Shown here piece after piece: positions 11,849 to 21,539 of a DNA stretch of 64,000 nt. The notes under the pieces are model-generated. The model worked only from the letters and a program-made list of their open reading frames with translations, searched no databases and had not been told where the DNA came from. Where the stretch lies: contig BSBM01000260.1 in assembly GCA_027924585.1 (NCBI GenBank), positions 15,575,001-15,639,000 on the forward strand, in the 5' to 3' direction. Made by a program: the position numbers and the translations under genes. Each line of letters starts with the position of its first letter. Position 1 is the stretch's first letter. The DNA is from Larix kaempferi (lineage: Eukaryota; Streptophyta; Pinopsida; Pinales; Pinaceae).

Positions 11849-12300
11849 TACTCCAGGGGAGAAAAACAACTCTTCAATAGGTCTCCAAGGTCCACATTAA
11901 ACTTGGAAACCTCCATTGTTGTCATCCACACTGCATATTCAAATGGTTGACCATTCCACTTGACTAAATACTGAAAATAATCATTGTTCCTGGTTTTCTT
12001 TGAAATCCTCTTGTCAAGTATAGCTTCAATCTATGGCTACTCCTTCTGAGGTAATTGTTCTTGCTAATCTACCATTTGACCATCCTTACCTGAAATCATT
12101 TCTTCTATCTGAACACCTGAATATTTAAAAGGATACAGATCTGAAACATTAAAAAATGGAGAAATTCCAAGGTTAGAAGGAAGTTTTATTTCATATGCAT
12201 TTGCAGAAAACTTCCTCAAAATATTACAAGGCCTAATTCTCTTGAGTTTCAATTTATTGTAGGTTCCCTTAGGAAACTTGTACTTCCTAATATATGCCAT
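11776..12300 (-). pseudogene. pol: Integrase C-terminus with chromodomain; frame enters the 3' LTR
   Basis: The frame from 12300 gives the integrase C-terminal core (CNILRKFSANAYEIKLP, then FFNVSDLYPF). About 90 bases of linker carry stops. It then continues with a chromodomain: IEAILDKR, the basic KKTRNNDYFQ, and YLVKWNGQP.FEYAVWM, about residues 1-45 of the module. In chromoviruses this domain guides integration to particular chromatin. The frame goes on through LKSCFSPLE and crosses the LTR border at 11848, reading YDARASTQ from LTR bases, and stops at 11776-11778, 24 codons inside. It is in a different frame from the integrase core upstream, so there is an indel between 12300 and 12585. 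Confidence 0.8.
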
Positions 12301-12584
12301 TACTAAATATCCAACCTAAATATCAACTTCCCTTCCCTTCAAATTTTCTCTCTGTTTTTACTTTCTAGCACTCTCCTGCAATTTTTGTTTGACATTTTCC
12401 TATAGCTCTTGCATACTATATGTAAATTCTTCACCATATGCACTCCTCATTCCTAAATATCCCAAATTTTTGAGTTCATACACCCCTCTTGGATGCATCC
12501 CATACATAATCTGAAATGGGCTCATACATGTACTCCTATTAGGTAAATCATTATAAGCAAAATCAGCATGAGAAGAGCTAAATT

Positions 12585-13200
12585 CTACTGCTTTGGATTC
12601 TCATAAACAAGACTTACCAATATATCCCCCAAGATTCTATTTACCACTTTAGTCTGACCATCATTTTGAGGATGATAAGCAGAGCTAAAACTAAGATTGG
12701 TTCCCAATTTCTTCCATAAAGTTCTCCAAAAATGACCAACAAATTTTGTGTCTCTATCGGATACAATGTTCAAAGGCAGATCATGTAACTTAACAACTTC
12801 TAAGAAGAACAAATTAGAAATATGCGTTGCATCATTGGTATTTTTACAAGCAATGAAATGATCCATTTTTGAAAACCTATCCACTACTACATAAATAGAA
12901 TCATTCCCTCTCTGAGTTCTAGGCAATCCCAGAACATAATCCATACTAATGGAGTCCCAATGCCTAGTTGGAATAGGTAGGGGTTGATACAATCCATTTT
13001 TTTGTCTCCTCCCTTTGGAATTTTGACATATCCTGCATGTCTCAACAAACATCTTTACATCTTGTTGCATTCCTGGACAAAAATAAAAAGTACTCACCTG
13101 AGAAAATGTTTTGTCCTATCCAAAGTGACCTTACAAACTTCCACTATGCTTCTCCTTTATCAAGTTTTCCCTCATAGAATATTTAGGAATGCATAATTTA
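12585..13200 (-). pseudogene. pol: Chromovirus integrase core
   Basis: A zinc-binding HHCC module is readable: a broken H-S-G-S-L-x-G-H-F-G stretch just above 13097, then CRICQ in the open frame. The catalytic core has the first Asp in SISMDYVLGLP, the second in IVSDRDTKF and the PQNDGQT motif. The third catalytic residue should be Glu in DGQTE but is Lys here (DGQTKVVNR). A GAA-to-AAA change fits a C-to-T event on the plus strand. A 170-residue open frame (12585-13097) remains. It is not functional. Confidence 0.85.
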
Positions 13201-13241
13201 CTGTTTTTGAACATCAATACTTATTGTAGCATGCAGTCCAA

Positions 13242-13720
13242 TCATTGACTTCTATTGTAGGAAACTAGATTCTCATAGGTTGCATATATATCCTTGAAAT
13301 CCACATCCTCCTTATACATATTAATCAATTTTCCAAATCCCAAAGTGATGACACTAATTTCCTGTAAAATTAAATTTATTTTGCTTAAGGAATCAACCAC
13401 CTTATTAGATTTTCCACTTGTATGCTTGATCACAAAATTAAAGTTCTGTAAAAATTCCACCCACTTAGCATGTTTCTGATTCAATTTAGGTTGACTATTT
13501 ATGAATTGCAAAGCATGATTATCTGAATATAAGATAAACTCTTTGGGAATCAAGTAATGCCTCCACTTCTAAAGAGCTTGCACAATAGCATACAATTCTT
13601 TGTCATATGAGGAATAATTTTGTTTTGCTTCAGTTAACTTCTCACTGAAATATGCCATTGGTCTCTGTTCTTGACTCAGAACAACTCCTATTGTTGTCCC
13701 ACTAGCATCTGTCTCCACTT
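13242..13720 (-). pseudogene. pol: Chromovirus RNase H
   Basis: Ty3/gypsy RNase H motifs follow the RT in the same frame: [16 protein letters not shown] (first Asp), [23 protein letters not shown] (Glu), then after a TAG stop LYSDNHALQF (Asp) and WVEFLQNFNFVIKHTSGKSN. The domain would remove the RNA strand during reverse transcription. It is split by the stop at about 13569 and continues into the linker before integrase. Confidence 0.8.
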
Positions 13721-14560
13721 GAAAAACTTTGTCAAAACTTGGTAAAGCCAAAATAGGCTTCTTAGTGATCTTCTCTTTCAACAGATTGGAATTTCTATTA
13801 GTTGCTTCTATCCATTTGAAAGGTTGTCTACTTTCCCTGAAGGTGTCTATTATGGGTGCACAAATTTGACTAAAATTCTTGATGAATTTTCTATAAAAAC
13901 TTGCAATACCATGAAAACTTCTAGCCTCAAAAGTACTCTTCAGAATTGGCCAATTGAGAATTGCTTGTATCTTTTCTGGATCCATCTTTAACCCTTCTTC
14001 TAAGACTACAAAACCAAAATAAATCAACTCTTTCTTCATGAAACTACACTTTTTTAAATTTATCAGCAGTTTCTCCTTCTGTAGGGTATCCAACACCAAA
14101 TTGAGATGTCTCATATGTTCTTCCTTACTCTGACTGAAGATCATAATATAATCTAGGTACACTATCACAAACTTTCCAGTGTATTCCTTCAAAACCTCAA
14201 CCATTAATCTCATAAAAGTACTAGGTGCATTAGTAATCCCAAAGGGCATTACTAACCACTCATACAATCCATTATTGGTCTTGAATGCAGTTTTCCATTC
14301 ATCCCCTTCTCTAATTCTTATTTGATGATAACCACTCTTCAAGTATATCATTGAAAAATACTTGGACCCACTCAAACAATCCATCAAATCATCAATACGG
14401 GGTAAGGGAAATCTGTACCTATTAGTGATCTTATTGATTGCTCAGGAATCAGTACACATACGCCATGCACCATCTTTCTTTGGGCTAAGCATTGTGGGCA
14501 CTGCACAAGGGCTCAAAATTTCTTTCACCAAACCTTTATCCAGTAACTACTATACCTACT
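13569..14560 (-). pseudogene. pol: Chromovirus reverse transcriptase with two altered catalytic Asp
   Basis: The N-terminal RT motif ([20 protein letters not shown], then AINKIT) is readable at about 14420-14530, with a TGA where Arg is normal. The open frame 13569-14387 has [49 protein letters not shown] and [12 protein letters not shown]. The usual Asp in KIDLRSGYHQ-type motifs is Tyr (MIYLKSGY), and YLDD is YLDY. Two of the three catalytic aspartates are therefore gone, so it could not polymerise even without the stops. Downstream come the thumb and connection regions ([23 protein letters not shown]). Confidence 0.88.
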
Positions 14561-14885
14561 GTTTAATCTCTTCATTCTCTTGAGGGGTCAGTATATAGAC
14601 TACCTTATTGGGTAAGCTTGCACCAGGTATTAATTCAATATGATGAATAATAATTCTCACAACAGGTAAAGCATTAGGAAACTCATCCACAATAATATCA
14701 TCAAAATCATCAAGCAAGATCCTAACTTCAGTGGGAAAATCATCAAAATTTGTGGCAGTTAAAATTACCTTTGGTTTGCCAATAAGGGAAAAATGTAGCT
14801 CCTCTTCCTTCTTGAATTCTTGTAGTAGTTATTTCCCAGCCATCAGCAAAATGCTAGGCCATGTATCTTATTGAACTGATTCATC

Positions 14886-15212
14886 CTACAAAGGTAGCAA
14901 CACATGTTCCTTTCCATCCTTTTCCATAGAATAAGTGTTTCTCCTTCCATCATGAACAACCTTTCTGTCATATTTCCATGGCCTTCCTAAGAGTATATGG
15001 CATACATCCATAGGCATTACATCACATAACACCACATCTTTGTAAGTACCAATTTGTAACTCCACCTTGCACTGCTCATTCACCAAGAGATAATGTCCTT
15101 TCTGCAACCAAGACACTTTATAAGGAGTGGGATGTTTCATCCTCTTCAATCCCAACTTCTCTACCATCTTAGTGGAGACCAAATTGTATGTACTACCACT
15201 ATCAATGATCAC
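14886..15212 (-). pseudogene. pol: Chromovirus aspartic protease
   Basis: A 108-residue open frame with the retropepsin active site IIDSGSTYNLVS at its start, then LGRPWKYDRKVVHDGR in the C-terminal part (the usual I-L-L-G-R-P-W). It would cleave the Gag-Pol polyprotein. It lies in the same frame as the gag zinc knuckle upstream and RT downstream, so the original element had one long Gag-Pol frame. Stops separate it from both neighbours. Confidence 0.85.
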
Positions 15213-15350
15213 CTTGCAACACTTCCCTTGTGACTTGCACTTATTCCTGAATAGACTCTTCCTTGGTGATGGTTCATATACTTCTTTTTATGTTTTTACC
15301 AAAAATCTCTTCATCATAAGAGACTCTCCCTCCTCGAGAGGATTTTCCAT

Positions 15351-16400
15351 CTATGCTCTCTCATTGTACTCCTCTCTAGCCTCAACAATGTTTGCATTTC
15401 TCTGAGCTGTCGGTTTGTTCCTTGGGAACTCCCATGACATGTGTCCAATCTCACCACATGCATAGCATTGTATTTCTTTGTTTCTGCCTATTCCTCTAGC
15501 ACCTAATATGCCTCCCTTGAATCCTCCTCTTTGAGGTACGTGGCTGCTGGAACCTTTTGCTTCACTCCTAGAAGCCTGAAACCTTTCTCCTATGTTTGAA
15601 GATCCTTTCCCTCTTGCTCTACTTCTTCCTCTATTATTTTGGTTATGTTTTCTTAGTAGCTTCTCTTCTACTCTAGAGGCTACCTGATAAGCATCTTCAA
15701 TAGTCATGAAATTCAATAAGTTGATCTCGTCTTGTATTTCATATCTTAGTCCATTTAGATACCTATCCACTCTTTCTATGTTTCCTTGTATTTGTCCAGC
15801 TCTAATACTCAGCCTAAAGAACTCTTATGTGTATTCTTTAACAATCATACCTTTTTGTCTAAGATTCTGTAACTACCTAATGAGGTTTAACTGATAATCC
15901 TTACGCATAAATTGACTTTTAATTTTACCCAACATTTTATCCCAATTTTTTTATTTTGGACTTACATTTTCTTTTCCTATGGATCTGTAGTTCATCCCAC
16001 CAAATGCCTACATATCCTTTCAGTCTGGTTGTTGCATATTTCACCTTCTTTTGATCTTCAATTTCTTCAAATTCGAAATACTTTTCTAAAGCAGTGATCT
16101 AGTCCATGAGTTCTTCAGCATTCAGGTTACCTTCATACATGGGGACTTCCACTTTAGGCCTACTACTAGCCTTTACCAACATCCTCAATACCTTCAATTC
16201 ATCAGCAACCTCCTCTGGTTCCTCTTCAGAGGATTCTTCTTCATCACTGACATCTAAAATCCCTAGGTTTCTTCTCTCCATAACTTCCATCCTGGCATGG
16301 AGTTGTCTCAATTCTCTTTGCGTATCTGCATTTGCATATGCAACTGGTCTTCCTCGACCACCTCCAATTGGAACTCCATGTTCTCAGCCTCATCTTGGTG
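15351..16400 (-). pseudogene. gag: Chromovirus gag
   Basis: The start region reads GGGRGRPVAYANADTQREL in frame with MRQLHARMEVMERR, an acidic EEESSEEEPEE stretch and VEVPMYEGN. After a stop the capsid core continues (ALEKYFEFEEIEDQKKVKY, GIWWDELQ). A second frame (15351-15770) gives LNFMTIEDAYQVASRVEEKL, an Arg/Gly/Ser-rich linker and a zinc knuckle CYACGEIGHMSWEF. In the knuckle the fourth ligand Cys is Phe. The two halves are in different frames, so there is an indel near 15800-15950 besides several stops. Confidence 0.82.
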
Positions 16401-16426
16401 GCATATTTCTCCTTGCTATAAACTAT

Positions 16427-16438
16427 GCTCTGATACCA
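16427..16438 (-). other. Primer binding site, initiator tRNA-Met type
   Basis: On the minus strand it reads TGGTATCAGAGC, complementary to the 3' end of plant initiator tRNA-Met, two bases inside the 5' LTR border. This fixes the element orientation and the LTR edge. Confidence 0.93.
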
Positions 16439-16440
16439 AT

Positions 16441-17716
16441 TGATGCAAGATATGATCAGTAAAACCAATCCAATCTTCTATCCCAAGATTATTCAGGTTC
16501 CAAAGTTAGCAGAACCTCCAAACTTAGAAGAATTGTCTAAGTATTTCTTCCGCAGTAGTCATTGAAGGGCAGACTTCAAACTGGTGGTAAATGAGATTTT
16601 ATAAAAATTACAGGTCTCACCTGATTGCAGAGCATCGAACAAATGTGCCTTCGCAATTGTCTTCCCGCAATCGCCTTTCCGCAATTGTCTTCGGCAATGA
16701 CCTTCTACAATCGCCTTTTTTCCGCAAATGCGGGTGTGCCTTCCTTCCACAATTGCGGGTTTGTTTTCACAATTCCTTCCGCAATTGCTTCCTGCAATAT
16801 CCTCCTGCAAAGTTCCTTCTGCAAAGTGGCTTCCACAAACACTTTGGATCTTCGGAACCGTCAGAACTGTTGATCTCTTTGGGTATTTTCTCGTCTGTTG
16901 ATCTCTGATCAACTACAGAATCGTTCACTTAGGAACTTTTAGAGGTCTATCTTCCACGTACTTCACTTCTGCGGATTACCACAAGGATTGTCAATCATTT
17001 CAATCTCGATCTCCACCATACGATCTCTGCTTGTCCACGGCTCTAACAAGCTTGTACCTTGGCCTTCTGGAATCTGTCTTGGATCGTCATATCCCTCCTC
17101 TTCTGATCTAGACCATCCATACCTTGTCTTCCGTCGTCTTTTGTCGAATCAGATATCTTATGTCTGCTTCGTTCCCTCCGGTTTATCAGGGATACTATCT
17201 CATTAAATTGATCAATGCAACAATCAATTTCACACACGTTTCACTCGATGGAATTCATCGCAGGCTTCAGCTTTTGGGGATCTCTATTAATAACCCTCAA
17301 TTCACACATACAAAGGGAATTTACACAGTTTCTGGTTATTGAAAGAAGACAATGAATATGCAATCAAATGCAGAGTCTTGGAGCTCTATTCTTCATTTCA
17401 TCAACAACCCTTTGATCAATTACATTCAATGATTAAATAAGACTCCATGAAACTTGTCAGATCTGAATAAATGGGATATGGACTCCTATAGAAATAAAAT
17501 ACATAACAAACCCTATCCTCGAGCAACCTCTTGCAATATACGAGGACATCAGTGGAAAATTTTCCATTATTACACTTAAACTAATCCTATGTCAAAACTA
17601 ATTACAATTAAATAAATAACTAGCCCTAGACTTCTACAAACTATTACAAGGAGCATAAAAATAGCATTGCTGCTAATTCAGAAACTATATAACTTTGGGT
17701 CGATGCTCCTACATCA
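16441..17716 (-). repeat. Chromovirus 5' LTR
   Basis: Right copy, 1276 bp, starting TGATGCAAGAT and ending CTACATCA next to the TAACC duplication. It has the same internal order as the left copy, including runs of TTCCGCAA and TTCTGCAA words. Confidence 0.93.
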
Positions 17717-17934
17717 TAACCCTGCATACAACCGTATAAATACAATGGATCCAACAAAATTCAAAATATCTTGATCTAAAATCAAGCTTTCTCCCCGTGA
17801 TACCCAAATAGGATAGGATTGGGTCAAGTTTATTTATTTATTTATTTCAAATAGAAATTTTTCTTTATCCTCATCAGCAAGGTAGATCTTTACAAACTAA
17901 TTATATAGAAACACATATGAATGTTACATTTAAA

Positions 17935-18800
17935 ACACTATTTTTATTATCTTGATGTCAATCCTTCCCCTTCGTTGTTTTGGTCATGTACTTATCACTA
18001 ACCTTGTAATTCTTTTTAAATTTCTTATTTGTTCAATAAATTAAATCCTTGGGACTTTTCTAGAACAAAGTGCATGGCACATGGATAGGATTACATCTTT
18101 GTCCCCTACTGAATCATCCTCACTATTTCCAATAGCTTCAGATTTTAATTTTTCCTTCAACTTCTAGTTGGGATCCTTCATTTCTAAAGGGTCTATCATG
18201 TCCCTAGGTTTCTCCTCCTCTAAAATTTGGGTTCCATCCAAAGGGGAGGGGATCCATTTTTCAATGTATAGGGATATCATCCTTTTCTTGTTTTGCGTTA
18301 GGGCATTTTATTTATAATCTAGGTGAACCATGTCCACTACAACATCAAATTCCACTAAGTATGCTAATGGATATTCCACCTTTTAGTGAGTGACCTAACA
18401 AAATGTTGGTGTTCCTTCTTAATTTCATATTTTTATTTAGGGAAAATCACTATTATGTCTTCAAAGCAAGATGTACACTACAAAGAAATATTCTCATAAC
18501 CTAGGTTATATACATAGTCAATGGCTTCTAACAACATGTCCTATGGTAGTCCTCCAGAAGGTTAATTTCATTTTTGAAATAAATTACATAATAAGTTGGA
18601 AAACCTTTCAATAAAAAAACGATAAAAACGAAATTGTTGAACGTGGCCAATATAATGGAAGGAAATTGTTGTATCCTTTAAACATTTCTTATATCTAATA
18701 GATTCTTCCACTTCTAAAACTATGGGGCCCAATATATTCAACAGAGAGATGCAAACCTAGGATAAAGAAAAACATCCTGACTTGAAGAAGGAACCTTCAC
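17935..18800 (-). pseudogene. Unidentified decayed coding stretch
   Basis: Not assigned to a family. On the minus strand, stretches with normal protein composition follow one another: LLEAIDYVYNLGYENISL, SCFEDIIVIFPK, HQHFVRSLTKRW, then in another frame AYLVEFDVVVDMVHLDY, KKRMISLYIEKWIPSPLDG, EEEKPRDMIDPLEMKDPN and SEDDSVGDKDVILSMCHAL. They are broken by TAG and TAA codons (several one step from Gln) and by frame changes. The length and pattern point to one former protein of at least 200 residues, host or transposon. The chromovirus lies just to its right in minus-strand order, so it may have been split by that insertion. Confidence 0.35.
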
Positions 18801-18829
18801 ACTAGTGAGGGAAGAACCATCTACATAGA

Positions 18830-20115
18830 GACACATCCCTATCTTGGATAAATTAAAATATAGTTTTGAAGGATGATTGAAATGTTAAGTAGGAGAGTCG
18901 AGTTAGTGACAATTAGGGTAGAACCTAGATATATAGAAATTTTGAGTTCAAGATTTCCATTATCATATTATAAAATTATTGCTACAAAAACTATTATAAC
19001 TATTATAAGTTATCCTATGTCTCTATTATTCTTATCTTCTCTTGCAAAAAAAAATATTTTTGATGGTTTGCAAAAACATATAAAGTTGGGGAATAAAAAT
19101 CTCAACCAAATCAAGTGAAACAAATAACTCCCTCCCATCCCTCAGCTTTAAAATACAACCCATTATGTTGATTCTGAACATTTCAATGGTGATGGATGGT
19201 GGAGGCTAAAGCTAAATAGGAAAATTCGTTTTTCCCTTTAATGACATTCTTATTTTGAGGCTTTAATGACATTCAAACTATGGTTAGTGTAACAAAAAAA
19301 TGCACAATTCCTACATTTCTAGACAATACGCACTTCAATTTCAAGGGGGTCTTGACCTATTTTCTTTATTAAAGTATCAACAGAAATACGTAGTCTTTTT
19401 TTTAAACAAGTTGATTCTCTAATAAGCTTAGTTCCAATTATTTGTGTTCCTTAACTATTCACTGAATTGTCCCATTCTTTGAAATTTTTGTACATTTTAT
19501 TTCACATGCCATCAAAGGACTCTTGGATGTTTTGAAGGGATTAGTTTCAACTATAATTATTTCTATTGGTCCGCATAGGTGGTTGAGTCAAATATGTGTT
19601 TAAGGGCCGCTAGGGACACAAATCATTATTAAATACTATCACTAGCAAAAAGGGGGTATGAAGTGATATTGAACATTAACTTAATCTTGCAAGTTTTTCT
19701 CGATATGATGGTTCTTTTATTTGTGCAAACTTTCATTTGCATATTATTGTTCATGTCCAAAATGTTGATATGGGCATAGTGAATTTTAATATTATTATGC
19801 ATGTCCAAATTGTTAATATGGAAGTGGTTAATTTGTATTCAACTGGAATAAAGTAGAAATAATCTGTAAAGGAGTACGAATCAAGAGAAATTCCATATCC
19901 TCGAACTAGTGGTTGTCATTAAATATGGCGGCTGTTATGAATGATTTTCTCAGCATTGGGAGTCGGAATAACGACCCATTTATTTTAAACAAAATAATGG
20001 CCGCAACTCACGGTTCCGATCGCCGTTCATTATCATGATCTCAAAGTTTGAACTTTCTAAATATCGAATGATATCTACTTTGAGCTTCCTAAATAAGAGA
20101 TAAAATATTACAATA
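18830..20115. other. Spacer, nothing recognised
   Basis: AT-rich DNA. One 81-residue open frame (18873-19118) has no motif. A locally GC-richer patch at 19920-20040 contains ATGGCGGC and CCGATCGCCG words but no frame that I recognise. Confidence 0.55.
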
Positions 20116-20119
20116 ATAT

Positions 20120-21320
20120 TTTTTTAATTAACAACGGTGCACCATAATAAACACCACTGCATCAGTGTGGCCTAATTAAATAAAAGCACGGGTGCTGCAA
20201 AACCATGTACGTACCGTCCTGGAACATCCTAAAAAAAAACCGCAAAACAAAATATCCACTATATTTGATAGAAGATAGTTATCTATGCAGGTTAAAATAT
20301 TATCGAAACCGGTGTGCTCAGTATATAATGGCCCATCGGTGCAACATTAATTTTTTATGCACCACAGTATGATGCCTTTAATTTTGTATTGTATTCCAAT
20401 ATGGTGCATCATGAAAAACATTGCATGTCGATGTGTTTATGTCTCTTTGGAACACCACAATTCTAGAATTTTTTTTTAAATATATATGCATAGTGCGTTT
20501 CATGTTATGACGCATCGGTGCTTTTCTATAAGTAGCACACCAATGTCCGGAAAATCGAAAATAAAAGATCTCATGAATTATTTTTATATAAATTGGAAAA
20601 GAAGGGATTTCAATTTCAAAAACATTTTATAAGGTAATAAAAAAGCTAATTATTATTTCATTCTTTTGCCGAAATTTCGAGGGGAGAGTTTTGGAAGAGA
20701 GAGTTATCAAGAAGGCGTTTAGGGAAACCATATTATTCTAAAGATCAAAATTTGTAAGGTATGTTGAATAAAAAAAAACCTTCCATAGTATAAATTTCAA
20801 GTTTGTAAATTATTACCATTGATAACAATGCATGGTTTATTTATTTTCCTATTTAGATTTTCTTGTTGCTTCCTTTTGTTTTATGTGGCTGCAAAATTTT
20901 AGGGTTTAAATCCCTCTATTGTTTCATAATTGAATTTTTCCTTTTAGGGATTTTACATTTAATGGGTTTGTAGTTTTATATATAAGTCATTGGGTATGAT
21001 GCGACCACTTCCTGGGTCGAATCCGAAACCCAGCCAGCGCTGTCTGTTTTTTTTAATTAAAAAAAAGAACTTATGTAGTTTTTGGTGTGTTTGAGTTGCT
21101 TAAACACATTGGGATGTTTATAGTAATAACACACTGGTAATCTAGGGCATGCTAATTTTTTTATTTAAAAAAATTCTTACACAATGGTCGGTGCATTCTA
21201 CTTGTGATAACACACCTGTGCATTCACGTCTGGCACCCTAGTGCGGTATGATATGACAAGCCGCAGTGCGTTTAATATAATTAAAAGCCCCGAAATGGCG
21301 GTGCGTTTACATTCTTTTAT
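20120..21320. repeat. Second block of the GCACCGG/GGTGC satellite-like family
   Basis: The same motif family as at 3710-5800, in two parts (20120-20560 and 21070-21320) around a 500-bp non-satellite centre. Examples are CCGGTGTGCTCAG, CGCATCGGTGCTT, GCGGTGCGTTTACA and CAGTGCGTTTAATAT. Motif order matches the 117-bp monomers in direct orientation, but copies are more scattered. The centre holds a leader-like stretch (20690-20760) and a possible SINE piece near 21000. Confidence 0.5.
20985..21060 (+). repeat. Possible SINE fragment (B-box-like)
   Basis: GGGTCGAATCC (21014-21024) fits a Pol III B box and is followed by T and A runs. An A-box-like phrase about 30 bases upstream is weak. A second B-box-like GGTTTGAACC (21459-21468, minus-strand GGTTCAAACC) lies within a GC-richer patch at 21330-21530. 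Neither has clear ends. Confidence 0.25.
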
Positions 21321-21539
21321 TTTGTACTAAGGGAATCGAAAACTGGGATGGGGATGGTACTCACATGACACAGGGTCCAGGGATCCAATCCCATCCACTA
21401 CCACTATAGCCCTAGGTGAAACCGCTAATCCTACCGCAATGGTGCATGGGTTATCTGTGGTTTGAACCAACGACCTCTTACAAGGCTTACACAGGCTTTG
21501 TCGGATGGTATACACCCCTATGGGTGTGATTTCAATTTA

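Larger units (their letters stand above)
10602..17716 (-). mobile_element. Ty3/gypsy chromovirus, complete with two LTRs, inactive
   Basis: A 7.1-kb element on the minus strand. Both LTRs begin TGATGCAAG and end in (T)GCATCA or ACATCA. It is flanked by a perfect 5-bp target-site duplication TAACC (10597-10601 and 17717-17721). In element orientation: 5' LTR (16441-17716), PBS at 16427-16438, gag, protease, reverse transcriptase, RNase H, integrase with chromodomain, 3' LTR (10602-11848). Stops, frameshifts and changed catalytic residues in RT and integrase make it dead. The LTRs differ by many substitutions and in length (1247 and 1276 bp), so the insertion is old. The chromodomain places it among chromoviruses; I cannot name the clade. 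Confidence 0.93.
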
